Below are positions 15,410 through 23,735 of a DNA stretch of 64,000 bases, in pieces; position 1 is the stretch's first letter, and each line of letters begins with the position of its first letter. This DNA comes from JANMES01 sp038229715 (GTDB lineage: Bacteria; Planctomycetota; Phycisphaerae; Tepidisphaerales; Tepidisphaeraceae): positions 1 to 64,000 of the forward strand of contig JBBROD010000014.1 in assembly GCA_038229715.1 (NCBI GenBank), given 5' to 3'. The position numbers and the translations under genes are program-made. Below the pieces are notes generated by a model. It searched no databases. It saw nothing but the letters and a program-made list of their open reading frames with translations, and was not told the origin of the DNA.

Positions 15410-17731
15410 ATGTTGCGCAAACCGAGTTATATGCGTGAAGTTGTTGGGCTGATGGTCAGCGCTTGGCTGGCCGTGACAGCGGCGGGAATCGCACAAGCCG
15501 CGTCGGCGGAGCAGATTGAGTCGTCGCTCCGCAAGGGAGTCGATTACCTCTACAAGCAGCAGACCAAGACCGGCCATTGGGAGTTGACCGAAGCCCGCAC
15601 GGGTCCGGGCGAGAATTCCAACTTCAAGGACAACGACGCCGGCCAGGACACCGGCGCGGCGCAATGGACCGGGCGGACCGCGCTGGCGGTCGACGCGCTA
15701 CTCGCCTCCGGCGAAAAACCGCAGGACCCGCGCATCCAGCAGGCGGTGGATTTCCTGCTTAAAAATGATTCCAAAGGCGTCTACGCACTGGGATTGCGCT
15801 GCCAGGTTTGGATGCTGATGCCCCAAACCGCGCCGATCAAGGCGGCCATGCTGAAAGACGCCAACGTGCTCCGCACTTCAATGCGAACCGATGGCACTGG
15901 CAAGGGCATGTACAACTACGTGCCCGGTGCCGGTAAAGCCTACAGCCACAGCCGAAGTCAGTACGCCGTCCTGGGCATGTGGGCCGCGGCACAGACCGGC
16001 GTGGAGATTCCTGACGTCTACTGGCGCACGGTTGAAGAGGGCTGGATTCGCAACCAAACGCCCGACGGCGGATGGAGCTATAAGAACGTCGCCGACGACA
16101 AAAATCCGCATCCCGCCACCGTCGGGATGACGGCGGTCGGAGTCGCGACGTTGTTCATCACACAGGAATACCTCCGCCCCGGCGAGGGCATTTCGTGCAA
16201 GGGAAACCCGACCAATCCGGCGATCGAGAAGGGCCTGGCGTGGATCACCAAAAACGCCGATCGCTTCGCCGTCAACGACCGCTCCGATCGCAATTACCCG
16301 TATCCTTCGCTGTACGCGGTCGAACGCATCGGCGTGGCAAGCGGGCTGTCTCACTTCGGCACGGTGAACTGGTTCGAAAAAGGGGCCGATTTCCTGCTCA
16401 AAGAACAAGGCCGCGACGGCGACTGGGATCGCGGCAAGTACGCGTTCCCCAACACCTGCTTCGCGATGCTTTTCCTGGCCAAGGGGCGCGCGCCGGTGGT
16501 CATCAGTAAGCTGAAATACGCCGACGCCTCGGGCAAGGAAAGCAACTGGAACCAACGCCCCCGCGATGCGGCCAACGTCGCCAAGTGGATCGGCAAGACG
16601 TTGGAGCGCGATCTGTCATTCCAGATCGTCAGCATCGACGCGCCGATGGGCGACCTGCTGGAATCGCCTATCCTGTACATCGCCGGCAATGAGCCGGTGG
16701 TTTTTTCCGGCGACAGTAAGGCCAAGCTGAAAAAGTACATGGAGTCCGGCGGGCTGCTGCTGGCCAATGCCGATTGCGGGGCGCTGGGCTTCGCCACGTC
16801 GATGAAAAAGCTGGCGGCCGAACTGTTTCCGGATTACGAGTTCGCCGAGTTGCCCAAGGACGACCTGATCTACACCAACTACTACCCGTCGACGAAGTGG
16901 AAGACCAAGCCGTCGGTGCTTCGCCTGAGCAACGGGGCTCGCCCGCTGATGCTGCTGATCCCGCAGGCCGACGCGGGGAAGGCGTGGCAGACGCGCGACG
17001 TTCGCGTGAAGAGTGAGCTGTTCGAGCTCGGCGCGGATGTGATGCTGTTCGCCACCGACAACAAAAAGCTTCGCTACCGCGGCAGCCCGTTTTATGTGCC
17101 CGACGACGCATCGGTTAAGCCAGCCAGCACGATCGACATCGCCCGTCTGAAGTACGGCGGCGTTTGGGACCCGGAGCCGGCGGGGTGGAATCGGCTGAAC
17201 AACATCCTGAGCAAGAAAGACTCCATCGGCCTGGCCGTCACCACGCCCGAACTCGGTAAGGGCCAGATCGGCAGCGCCAAAATCGCCCACCTGACTGGCA
17301 CGTACGATTACAAGTTCTCGCAGGCGCAAACCGACGAACTCAAAAAATTTGTGGCCGACGGTGGAACGCTGGTGATCGACGTCGCCGGCGGAGGGGGCAA
17401 GGCGGCCACTTCAATGGAAGCCATGCTGGCCAATGCGTTTCCGGACGGCAAGCTCGAACTGATCCCGCCGGAGCATCCGCTCTACACGGCCGGCGGCGGG
17501 GCGAAGGACGAGATCGCCTACCGCAGCTACGCGATCAAGAACGGCGTGGGGCAATCCAACGCGCCGCGATTGCAAGGAATCACCCTCAACGGCCGGCTCG
17601 CGGTGATCTACAGCCGGGAGGATCTGAGCGTCGGGCTGGTGGGACAGGAGATCGACGGCATCGTCGGCTATTCACCGACGACGGCGACGAAGCTGATGAC
17701 CCGCATCCTTCGGTTCGCCGCCGGCAAATAG
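15410..17731 (+). CDS. Exported squalene-cyclase-like repeat/DUF4159 protein
   Basis: About 773 residues. The N-terminal signal peptide (VVGLMVSAWLAVTAAGIAQA) is followed by an alpha/alpha-barrel region with prenyltransferase/squalene-cyclase repeats: GVDYLYKQQTKTGHWE, NQTPDGGWSYKNV and FLLKEQGRDGDWDRGKYAFP. From about 400 onward a beta/alpha region begins with SFQIVSIDAPMGDLLESPIL and contains GNEPVVFSGDSKAKLKKYME and a second segment ELKKFVADGGTLVIDVAGGG. This is the DUF4159 arrangement seen in many planctomycetes. The DxDD catalytic motif of true squalene cyclases is not visible, so it is unlikely to make hopanoids. ATG 15410 is preferred over a TTG four codons upstream. The role is unknown; a periplasmic location is inferred. 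Confidence 0.75.
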   Translation: MLRKPSYMREVVGLMVSAWLAVTAAGIAQAASAEQIESSLRKGVDYLYKQQTKTGHWELTEARTGPGENSNFKDNDAGQDTGAAQWTGRTALAVDALLASGEKPQDPRIQQAVDFLLKNDSKGVYALGLRCQVWMLMPQTAPIKAAMLKDANVLRTSMRTDGTGKGMYNYVPGAGKAYSHSRSQYAVLGMWAAAQTGVEIPDVYWRTVEEGWIRNQTPDGGWSYKNVADDKNPHPATVGMTAVGVATLFITQEYLRPGEGISCKGNPTNPAIEKGLAWITKNADRFAVNDRSDRNYPYPSLYAVERIGVASGLSHFGTVNWFEKGADFLLKEQGRDGDWDRGKYAFPNTCFAMLFLAKGRAPVVISKLKYADASGKESNWNQRPRDAANVAKWIGKTLERDLSFQIVSIDAPMGDLLESPILYIAGNEPVVFSGDSKAKLKKYMESGGLLLANADCGALGFATSMKKLAAELFPDYEFAELPKDDLIYTNYYPSTKWKTKPSVLRLSNGARPLMLLIPQADAGKAWQTRDVRVKSELFELGADVMLFATDNKKLRYRGSPFYVPDDASVKPASTIDIARLKYGGVWDPEPAGWNRLNNILSKKDSIGLAVTTPELGKGQIGSAKIAHLTGTYDYKFSQAQTDELKKFVADGGTLVIDVAGGGGKAATSMEAMLANAFPDGKLELIPPEHPLYTAGGGAKDEIAYRSYAIKNGVGQSNAPRLQGITLNGRLAVIYSREDLSVGLVGQEIDGIVGYSPTTATKLMTRILRFAAGK

Positions 17732-17755
17732 CCGATTGGTCGACGCAACAGCTTG

Positions 17756-18475
17756 CTAAAACATCGGATCCGGGCGCTTCGGACTGTGGTCGGCAGCGTC
17801 CGGCTTGATCGAGGCAAGGATCGCGGCGTTGAAATATTCGACCGCCGGCGACATCAGCCTGAACGCATCCACCACCGTCTTCTCAAACGTCGGCTTGAGG
17901 GCGGCGGACGGGTCGAGCGTGAGATCGAAGTAAAACTGCTTCATCCGCAACCGATCGGCGGCGGGATGATCCGGCGAGTAGTTCTTCGGCACACGTGCGA
18001 GCGATTCGCCCGCCAGACTGCCGATTTTTTTCACCAGCGCGGGTTGCGAGACGAGTTTTTCAAACGCTGCGGGCCTCCTGGCGATCGCCTCGCGAACGGC
18101 TGAGAGTTCTTCCGGTCCGGGCATGTAAATCCCCCCGGCGATAACCACTTCGCTATGCGACACATGAAAATAAAACCCCGCCGCCCGGTTCTTCGGTAAT
18201 CGGCGGTGCTGAAAGTGCGCGGCGATGTGCGTTTTGTACGGCGTCTTGTCCTTGCTGAACCGCGTATCGCGATAGATGCGGTACAACGCCTTTGCGGGAT
18301 CAGATACGACGTAGTCGACCGCGAACTTACGCAATTGATCGTTCACCCGCGTCACCAGCTCGATCATGGGGTTGCGAATCAACTCCTCGAATGATGCTTT
18401 GCGCGGTTGGAACCATTCACGATGGTTGTTTCTTTCGAGTTGGCGGAAAAATACGAGAGCCTTTTTGGAGAACAT
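17756..18475 (-). CDS. DUF2461 (TIGR02453) family protein
   Basis: A 239-residue soluble protein starting MFSKKALVFFRQLERNNHRE. Segments typical of DUF2461 are NNHREWFQPRKASFEEL, DPAKALYRIYRDTRFSKDKT, PYKTHIAAHF and FYFHVSHSEVVIAGGIYMPG. The family is widespread and uncharacterised biochemically. It converges with the DUF4159 gene (24 bp apart). Its own promoter region coincides with a REP hairpin at 18501-18520. Confidence 0.82.
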   Translation of the reverse strand: MFSKKALVFFRQLERNNHREWFQPRKASFEELIRNPMIELVTRVNDQLRKFAVDYVVSDPAKALYRIYRDTRFSKDKTPYKTHIAAHFQHRRLPKNRAAGFYFHVSHSEVVIAGGIYMPGPEELSAVREAIARRPAAFEKLVSQPALVKKIGSLAGESLARVPKNYSPDHPAADRLRMKQFYFDLTLDPSAALKPTFEKTVVDAFRLMSPAVEYFNAAILASIKPDAADHSPKRPDPMF

Positions 18476-18500
18476 GGTTGGAACCTCTCGGGCGAGTTAA

Positions 18501-18520
18501 CTGGTCGCTGAAGCGACCAG
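18501..18520. repeat. REP-like hairpin, left of RAYT
   Basis: CTGGTCGCT, GA spacer, AGCGACCAG: perfect 9-bp arms. It sits 10 bp beyond the RAYT stop codon. The same arms with TT in the centre occur at 19149-19168 on the other side of the gene. Confidence 0.85.
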
Positions 18521-18530
18521 TCCGGAAGGG

Positions 18531-19121
18531 TTATTTCGGGGTGTCGTATCGCGCGTAAGGGACAGGGATTGGAATCGCGCGACGCTTCTTAGCACGATCG
18601 ATGGTTTGCTTGAGTTCTACGAATACCCGTGTGTGGGGATAGTCCTCCCAGCGTTTTACCAACCTCGCACAGACCGCTTGCTTCAATGTGTATCGATACG
18701 CACGACGGAGTTGGTCTTCGTCTCGCAAGCACCCGTCGTAGTAGTCGCGGTTTCCTGCAGTGCGCCAGAAAGGGAGATGTCGCTCAGGAAGTAGATCGTT
18801 CGTCAGTTTGGCGACCGATCCGTGAAGTCGTTGCATGAATGAAGCTACGTTTTGTCCGTTTCTCACATACGCGATGATGTGATAGTGGTTATGGAGGAGC
18901 GTCACGATGCAGGGGATGATGGAGTATTTTTCCGCGTAAAAAAGCATTCGGTTCCAGAAGACTTGTTTCGCTTTCTCCGAATCAAACGCGGGATACTTAT
19001 CCCGCACCCGCGCGGTGATAAAGTACATCGTATTGTCGCGATACCAATGTTCGAATCGGTGTTTTCCTTTCCACCGGTGCGTGTGTGTTGCAGACGACTT
19101 GCGAAACTCGAACCGCGCCAT
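18531..19121 (-). CDS. REP-associated tyrosine transposase (RAYT, IS200-like Y1)
   Basis: A 196-residue Y1 transposase. The HUH metal-binding motif is in TLLHNHYHIIAYV (H79 and H81), and a candidate catalytic Tyr is in RRAYRYTLKQAVCARLV, where canonical relatives have RYIHLNP. N-terminal residues HRFEHWYRDNTMYFITARV are also family-typical. RAYTs nick single-stranded DNA at REP hairpins and are thought to spread REP sequences (family knowledge). The start is ATG 19121 with GGGGATG upstream; a GTG at 19124 directly precedes it. Identical-armed hairpins flank the gene at 18501-18520 and 19149-19168, which supports the assignment. Confidence 0.85.
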   Translation of the reverse strand: MARFEFRKSSATHTHRWKGKHRFEHWYRDNTMYFITARVRDKYPAFDSEKAKQVFWNRMLFYAEKYSIIPCIVTLLHNHYHIIAYVRNGQNVASFMQRLHGSVAKLTNDLLPERHLPFWRTAGNRDYYDGCLRDEDQLRRAYRYTLKQAVCARLVKRWEDYPHTRVFVELKQTIDRAKKRRAIPIPVPYARYDTPK

Positions 19122-19148
19122 CACATCCCCGCGTTAATTCCGTTTGGA

Positions 19149-19168
19149 CTGGTCGCTTTAGCGACCAG
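19149..19168. repeat. REP-like hairpin, right of RAYT
   Basis: CTGGTCGCT, TT spacer, AGCGACCAG: the same 9-bp arms as the hairpin at 18501-18520. It lies 28 bp upstream of the RAYT start. Confidence 0.85.
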
Positions 19169-19193
19169 TTGAATCGCCGCGTTTATACAATAC

Positions 19194-19228
19194 AAAAAAA
19201 AGCGATCGACCCATAGGATCGATCGCTT
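19194..19228 (-). terminator. Intrinsic terminator of ppdK
   Basis: On the minus strand, AAGCGATCGA pairs with TCGATCGCTT around a 9-nt loop, and the stem runs into eight T residues. It lies 30 bp beyond the ppdK stop codon. Confidence 0.85.
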
Positions 19229-19257
19229 CTCCACAATTCAATAGTGAACACGAAAAC

Positions 19258-21957
19258 TTACTTCGTCGAATACCCCTTCGATCCCGACGCCTTGAGCGCC
19301 GCGTGAGCAGCAGCAAGTCGTGCGATCGGGACGCGGTACGGGGAGCAGCTGACGTAGTTCAGGCCTACGTTGTGGCAGAACTCGACGGAAGCGGGGTCGC
19401 CGCCGTGTTCGCCGCAGATGCCGCACTTAAGGTCCTTCTTCACGCCTCGCCCGAGCTTGACGGCCATCGCCATCAGCTTGCCTACGCCGTCTATATCCAG
19501 GCTCTGGAACGGATCACGCGGGAGGATTTCCTTCTTCACGTATTCCGGGAGGAAGCTTCCGGCGTCGTCGCGGCTATAGCCGAAGGTCATCTGCGTCAGG
19601 TCGTTCGTGCCGAAGCTGAAGAACTCGGCGGTCTGGGCCAGTTCGTCAGCGGTAACCGCCGCACGAGGCACTTCGATCATCGTGCCGTACATGTAGTCGA
19701 CCTTGACCTTCTTCTCCTTCATCACGGCGCTAGCAGTGGCGACGGTGAACTTCTTAAGGAAGTCCAGCTCGGCCTTGGTGCCGGCCAGCGGGATCATGAT
19801 TTCCGGCAGCACTTTGATGCCGGCCTTTTTGGATTCGCAGGCGGCTTCAATGATCGCCCGAACCTGCATTTCCAGAATTTCCGGATAAGTGATCGCCAGA
19901 CGATCGCCGCGGTGGCCGAGCATCGGGTTCGATTCGTGCAGTTGCTGCACGCGGTTCTTCACTTCCTCCAGGCTCTTGCCGAGCGAGCGGGCAAGCTCGG
20001 CCTGATCCTTCTCGTTGTGCGGCAGGAACTCGTGCAACGGCGGGTCGAGCAGGCGGATGGTGACGGGTAAGCCCTTCATCTCATGGAACAGGCCGATGAA
20101 GTCTTCTCGCTGGTAAGGCAGGAGCTTCTGCAACGCCGTCTTGCGCGACTCGGTGTCCGTCGCCAGGATCATCTCACGCATGTGGTGGATGCGTTCCGCT
20201 TCGAAGAACATGTGCTCGGTACGGCACAGGCCGATGCCTTCCGCGCCGAAGCCTTTGGCGACCTTCGCATCCGTCGGCGTATCGCCGTTGGTGCGAACCT
20301 TCAGGGTGCGGTACTTGTCGGCCCACTTCATCAAAATGCCGAACGGCCCGCTGAGTTCTGCCTTCTGGGTTTCAACGGCGCCGTCGTAAACTTCGCCGAG
20401 CGAACCGTCGAGCGAGAGCACGTCGCCTTCGCCGTAGGTCTTGCCGTTGACGACGAGCGTCTTAGCTCTGGAGTCGATCTGCAACATGCCCGCGCCAGCC
20501 ACGCAAGGCCGACCCATGCCGCGCGCCACCACCGCCGCGTGCGACGTCATGCCGCCCGTGCTGGTGAGGATGCCCTTGGCAACGTGCATCCCGCCGATGT
20601 CTGCGGGTTCGGTCTCGCGGCGGACGAGGATCAGGTTCGTCTCACCGGCGGCGAAGCGCTTCTCAGCGTCTTCGGCGGTGAAGGCTATCTTGCCGACTGC
20701 CGCGCCCGGCGAAGCCGGCAGGCCCTTAGCGATCGTGACCTTGTGCGCCTTCGGGTTGAACGTCGGGTGCAGCAGTTGATCGAGGCTGGCCGGATCCACT
20801 CGCAGGATGGCGGTCTTCTCGTCGATGAGCTTTTCCTTCACCATGTCGACGGCGATCTTCACCGCAGCGGCCGCGGTGCGCTTGCCGTTGCGGGTCTGCA
20901 GCATGTACAGCTTGCCCTTTTCGATGGTGAACTCAAAGTCCTGCACATCTTTGTATCGCTTCTCGAGAGTCTTCTTGACTGCGAGCAGTTCCTTCCAGCT
21001 CTTCTGGCTCCACTTGCCCATCTCGCTGTTGCATTCCAGCGGCGTGCGGATGCCGGCCACCACGTCTTCACCTTGAGCGTTGACGAGGAATTCGCCGTAG
21101 AAGATGTTTTCGCCGGTGCTCGGGTCGCGGGTGAAGGCTACGCCGGTCGCCGAGTCATCGCCCATGTTGCCGAAGACCATCGACTGCACGTTGACGGCCG
21201 TTCCGCGCAGGCCGCGGATTTCGTTCAGTTCGCGGTACTTGATGGCGCGATCGCCCATCCAGCTTTTGAAGACCGCTTCGATCGCGGGTTCCAACTGCTT
21301 CAGGCCGTCCATCGGGAACGGGCTGCCGACGTGCGTCTTGTAAACGTGCTTGTAACGCTCGACGACTTCCTTGAGGTCGGCGGTTTCCAGTTCGGTATCG
21401 AGCGCAACGCCCTTGGCCTTTTTGACGGCCGACAGTTCGTGCTCGAAGTGTTCGTGGTCGACGCCCATGACGGTGTCGCCGAACATGTTGATCAGGCGGC
21501 GGTAGCTGTCGTAGGCAAACCGCTCGTTGTTGGCGAGCTTGGCCAGGCCGGCGACGACGGTGTCGTTCAGGCCGATGTTCAGCACCGTGTCCATCATGCC
21601 GGGCATGGAGACTTTAGCGCCCGATCGGCAGGCAAGCAGCAGCGGGTTCGTGGCGTCGCCAAACTTCTTGCCGGTGGCTTTCTCGGTCTTGGCGATGTGG
21701 AGTTTGACTTCGTCCATCAAACCCTTGGGCAGCTTTTGGCCGAGGTCGTTGTAGTCGCCGCAGGTGTCGGTGGTGATGGTGAATCCGGGGGGAACGGGCA
21801 GCGGGACGACGGTCATGTCAGCCAGGTTCGCACCTTTGCCGCCGAGCAGGTCCTTCATGGTTGCGCCACCCTCGGCCTTGCCGGCACCGAAGAAGTAAAC
21901 GCGTTTCACTGACTTGCCCGACTTTTTAGCCGGCGCTTTCTTACCTGACTTAGCCAT
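19258..21957 (-). CDS. ppdK: Pyruvate, phosphate dikinase
   Basis: An 899-residue enzyme interconverting pyruvate + ATP + Pi and phosphoenolpyruvate + AMP + PPi. Landmarks are the N-terminal nucleotide-binding part (DLLGGKGANLADM, GMMDTVLNIGLND), the swivelling phospho-His domain with GGMTSHAAVVARGMGRPCV, and the C-terminal PEP/pyruvate barrel with SFGTNDLTQMTFGYSRDD and CGICGEHGGDP. Length matches bacterial PPDKs (about 870-900). ATG 21957 is preceded by AGGAG; an in-frame extension upstream lacks family similarity. The N-terminus carries a Lys-rich tail (MAKSGKKAPAKKSGKSVK) beyond the usual start. It is a monocistronic unit with its own terminator at 19194-19228. Confidence 0.95.
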   Translation of the reverse strand: MAKSGKKAPAKKSGKSVKRVYFFGAGKAEGGATMKDLLGGKGANLADMTVVPLPVPPGFTITTDTCGDYNDLGQKLPKGLMDEVKLHIAKTEKATGKKFGDATNPLLLACRSGAKVSMPGMMDTVLNIGLNDTVVAGLAKLANNERFAYDSYRRLINMFGDTVMGVDHEHFEHELSAVKKAKGVALDTELETADLKEVVERYKHVYKTHVGSPFPMDGLKQLEPAIEAVFKSWMGDRAIKYRELNEIRGLRGTAVNVQSMVFGNMGDDSATGVAFTRDPSTGENIFYGEFLVNAQGEDVVAGIRTPLECNSEMGKWSQKSWKELLAVKKTLEKRYKDVQDFEFTIEKGKLYMLQTRNGKRTAAAAVKIAVDMVKEKLIDEKTAILRVDPASLDQLLHPTFNPKAHKVTIAKGLPASPGAAVGKIAFTAEDAEKRFAAGETNLILVRRETEPADIGGMHVAKGILTSTGGMTSHAAVVARGMGRPCVAGAGMLQIDSRAKTLVVNGKTYGEGDVLSLDGSLGEVYDGAVETQKAELSGPFGILMKWADKYRTLKVRTNGDTPTDAKVAKGFGAEGIGLCRTEHMFFEAERIHHMREMILATDTESRKTALQKLLPYQREDFIGLFHEMKGLPVTIRLLDPPLHEFLPHNEKDQAELARSLGKSLEEVKNRVQQLHESNPMLGHRGDRLAITYPEILEMQVRAIIEAACESKKAGIKVLPEIMIPLAGTKAELDFLKKFTVATASAVMKEKKVKVDYMYGTMIEVPRAAVTADELAQTAEFFSFGTNDLTQMTFGYSRDDAGSFLPEYVKKEILPRDPFQSLDIDGVGKLMAMAVKLGRGVKKDLKCGICGEHGGDPASVEFCHNVGLNYVSCSPYRVPIARLAAAHAALKASGSKGYSTK

Positions 21958-22202
21958 ACCGTAGCTCCTGTGAGTATCTATTTTTGCAAGGGAAGAATCG
22001 GGCGACGTTCTTTTCGCGATGGTGATGCGCTCGATCGTCCTTACGGTCCGCGAAAGAGGGCGGAGTATAGAAGTGGCAGGAAAGGGTGTCAATTTGCATC
22101 GGCTCGGTTGGGGGAATCTGTTTTCCGGGACGAGAGTCGCGCCGCGGGATAACCGTTAAGCCGTAACGATGTTTGGATTTTGTTAATACTGTAAGGATTG
22201 AG

Positions 22203-22242
22203 AAAAAAAGTCGGGAGCGGGCAAGACGCCCGCTCCCGACTT
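22203..22242 (-). terminator. Intrinsic terminator of the small lipoprotein gene
   Basis: A perfect 15-bp stem (AAGTCGGGAGCGGGC against its complement) with a 5-nt loop, followed on the minus strand by seven T residues. It lies 29 bp beyond the stop at 22271 and strongly supports that small gene as real. Confidence 0.92.
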
Positions 22243-22270
22243 GATACGTCTGAATCAGTGTCCGAGGTTA

Positions 22271-22465
22271 TTACGGATTGGTCTTCTGCTCGGTGTGCTG
22301 CACGCTGGTGTCTCCGGTGATGGGGTTCTTGGTCACCGTGGTTTCCTCGTGCTTGTGTCCGCCCATCATGGTGGACTTGTCGGACTCGGTGTGCGACGTC
22401 TCACAGCCAGCCGCGAAACCGGTGCATAGGACGGCCATCAGGCTCAGCGAGTAAAGGGTTTTCAT
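22271..22465 (-). CDS. Small His/Thr-rich lipoprotein
   Basis: A 64-residue protein with a lipoprotein signal (MKTLYSLSLMAVLCTGFAAGC; lipobox FAAGC). The short mature part is polar with HKHEETT and TQKTNP-like character, and no domain is evident. AGGAG sits 7 nt before the ATG and a strong terminator follows, so it is expressed as its own unit. Similar tiny lipoproteins with many His/Thr residues occur in planctomycetes. The function is unknown; metal binding through the GGHKHEE stretch is only a guess. Confidence 0.75.
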   Translation of the reverse strand: MKTLYSLSLMAVLCTGFAAGCETSHTESDKSTMMGGHKHEETTVTKNPITGDTSVQHTEQKTNP

Positions 22466-22742
22466 AACGTTCTCCTGTTGCGATGGGTTCGGCCCGACGG
22501 ATCAGTTTGAGACACGCGTCTCAGGTCAACCTCCACTAAGCGAACCCTACGAGAGATAGATTAGACCGTGAGCAAATTTCTGATATCCGGCAGAGCTTGA
22601 TTATCCCTGCGGGCCGCCCGACTGCTGTGTGGGGGAAAGCCTGACGGTTGTGAGAGTGCGACGTATGAATGAAGCGGTGGATTTCAGCTTACGATAGATG
22701 CGTTTCGCGCTGAACTGAAGCGCCGCCCGCCTCCTGTGATCG

Positions 22743-23534
22743 CTATTCGCTGTATTCGCACCAGGTCTTAGGCGTTTCCCAGACGGTAACGCTCGCCAGC
22801 TTCACGGCCGTCGCGAATCGCGGCTTGAGCAGGCCGTAGATAGTTTTGGCGATGTTCTCCACCGTGGGGATCGTGTCGGCGAACTCGGGCAGTTCTTGGT
22901 TGAGGTTCTTGTGATCGAAGCGGTCGATGACCGTCTCATTCACCAGCCGTTCCATCGCGGGCACGTCGATCAGCACGCCGCTGGGGCTGGGCTCGCCGGC
23001 GAGGGTGACTTGCAGCTCGTAGTTGTGGCCGTGCCCGTGCGGGTTATTGCACTTGCCGTAGGTTTGCGCGTTGGCCGCGTCAGACAGCGCCGGGTTGTGC
23101 AGGCGATGGCTGGCAGAGAACTCGAACTTTTGACTCAAGCGGACCATCGGCAACTCCTTGGCTAACACGTGCCAGGCTTGGTAAGACGTGATCGCAAGCG
23201 ACAACTGCTCCAGCGTTGCGCCCGGCCACTTGTCTTTAAGCAATTCAAACACGTCTCGCGCGACACAAGCACCGCCGTTAAACGATTGATTGCGCACTGC
23301 GCGATCGATGACCGGTATCGCGTGCTGTCGTACGGCGGTATCGATTTCTTTGATGTTTCGCAGGTATCGACTGGCCGAATCCAACTCGCCGACAAGCGTT
23401 GCCTGCAGCGTGAAGAAATAGCCCAGGCCCGTGAGCGACGGGAATCCGCCGAAGCTGTTGGACGGCTTGCCGGCCAGTTGGCTGTCGGGCGTCGAGTTGA
23501 TCGCGAAGCGGACTTCGCGCGTCAGGCGGAACAT
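22743..23534 (-). CDS. Tandem PTPS-fold protein (6-pyruvoyl/6-carboxy-tetrahydropterin synthase family)
   Basis: 263 residues. The C-terminal half (about 128-263) is a complete PTPS domain: FEFSASHRLHN supplies one zinc His, GKCNNPHGHGHNYELQVTLA gives the catalytic Cys and the HGH zinc ligands, followed by FDHKNLNQELPEFADTIPTV, TVENIA and VTVWET. These enzymes convert dihydroneopterin triphosphate on the queuosine or biopterin routes. The N-terminal half (1-120) seems to be a second, degenerate copy (FRLTREVRFAINST, FTLQATLVGELDSASRYLRN, PVIDRAV) that has lost the His ligands. Normal members are 120-150 residues, so this is a duplication/fusion. No other queuosine or pterin gene is nearby. 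Confidence 0.8.
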   Translation of the reverse strand: MFRLTREVRFAINSTPDSQLAGKPSNSFGGFPSLTGLGYFFTLQATLVGELDSASRYLRNIKEIDTAVRQHAIPVIDRAVRNQSFNGGACVARDVFELLKDKWPGATLEQLSLAITSYQAWHVLAKELPMVRLSQKFEFSASHRLHNPALSDAANAQTYGKCNNPHGHGHNYELQVTLAGEPSPSGVLIDVPAMERLVNETVIDRFDHKNLNQELPEFADTIPTVENIAKTIYGLLKPRFATAVKLASVTVWETPKTWCEYSE

Positions 23535-23735
23535 GTCGCTCAGTATTCAGGGGCGAGGGGCAAGGGGCAAGCTCGATGCGGTGGTTTCTTGCGACTTATA
23601 CCGATCCGGCTTGATTCACGCGCTTCTTGGGCGGGCGGCTGTCCTCAGTCGCCGAACGCGGAGGTCGTCGTGCCGACGACCGGCGGGTATGGACACCCGC
23701 CCTCCAGACGGCGCACGGTTCATCCCTGATCCGCA

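Noticed and set aside
15410..17731. Assignment as squalene-hopene cyclase
   Set aside because: The repeats are similar but the DxDD catalytic motif is not visible and the C-terminus is DUF4159-like.
20083..21912. Long open frame of about 600 codons on the plus strand opposite ppdK
   Set aside because: It is antisense to an unmistakable PPDK gene and results from GC-rich codon use; composition is Arg/Val/Ala-biased with no domain.
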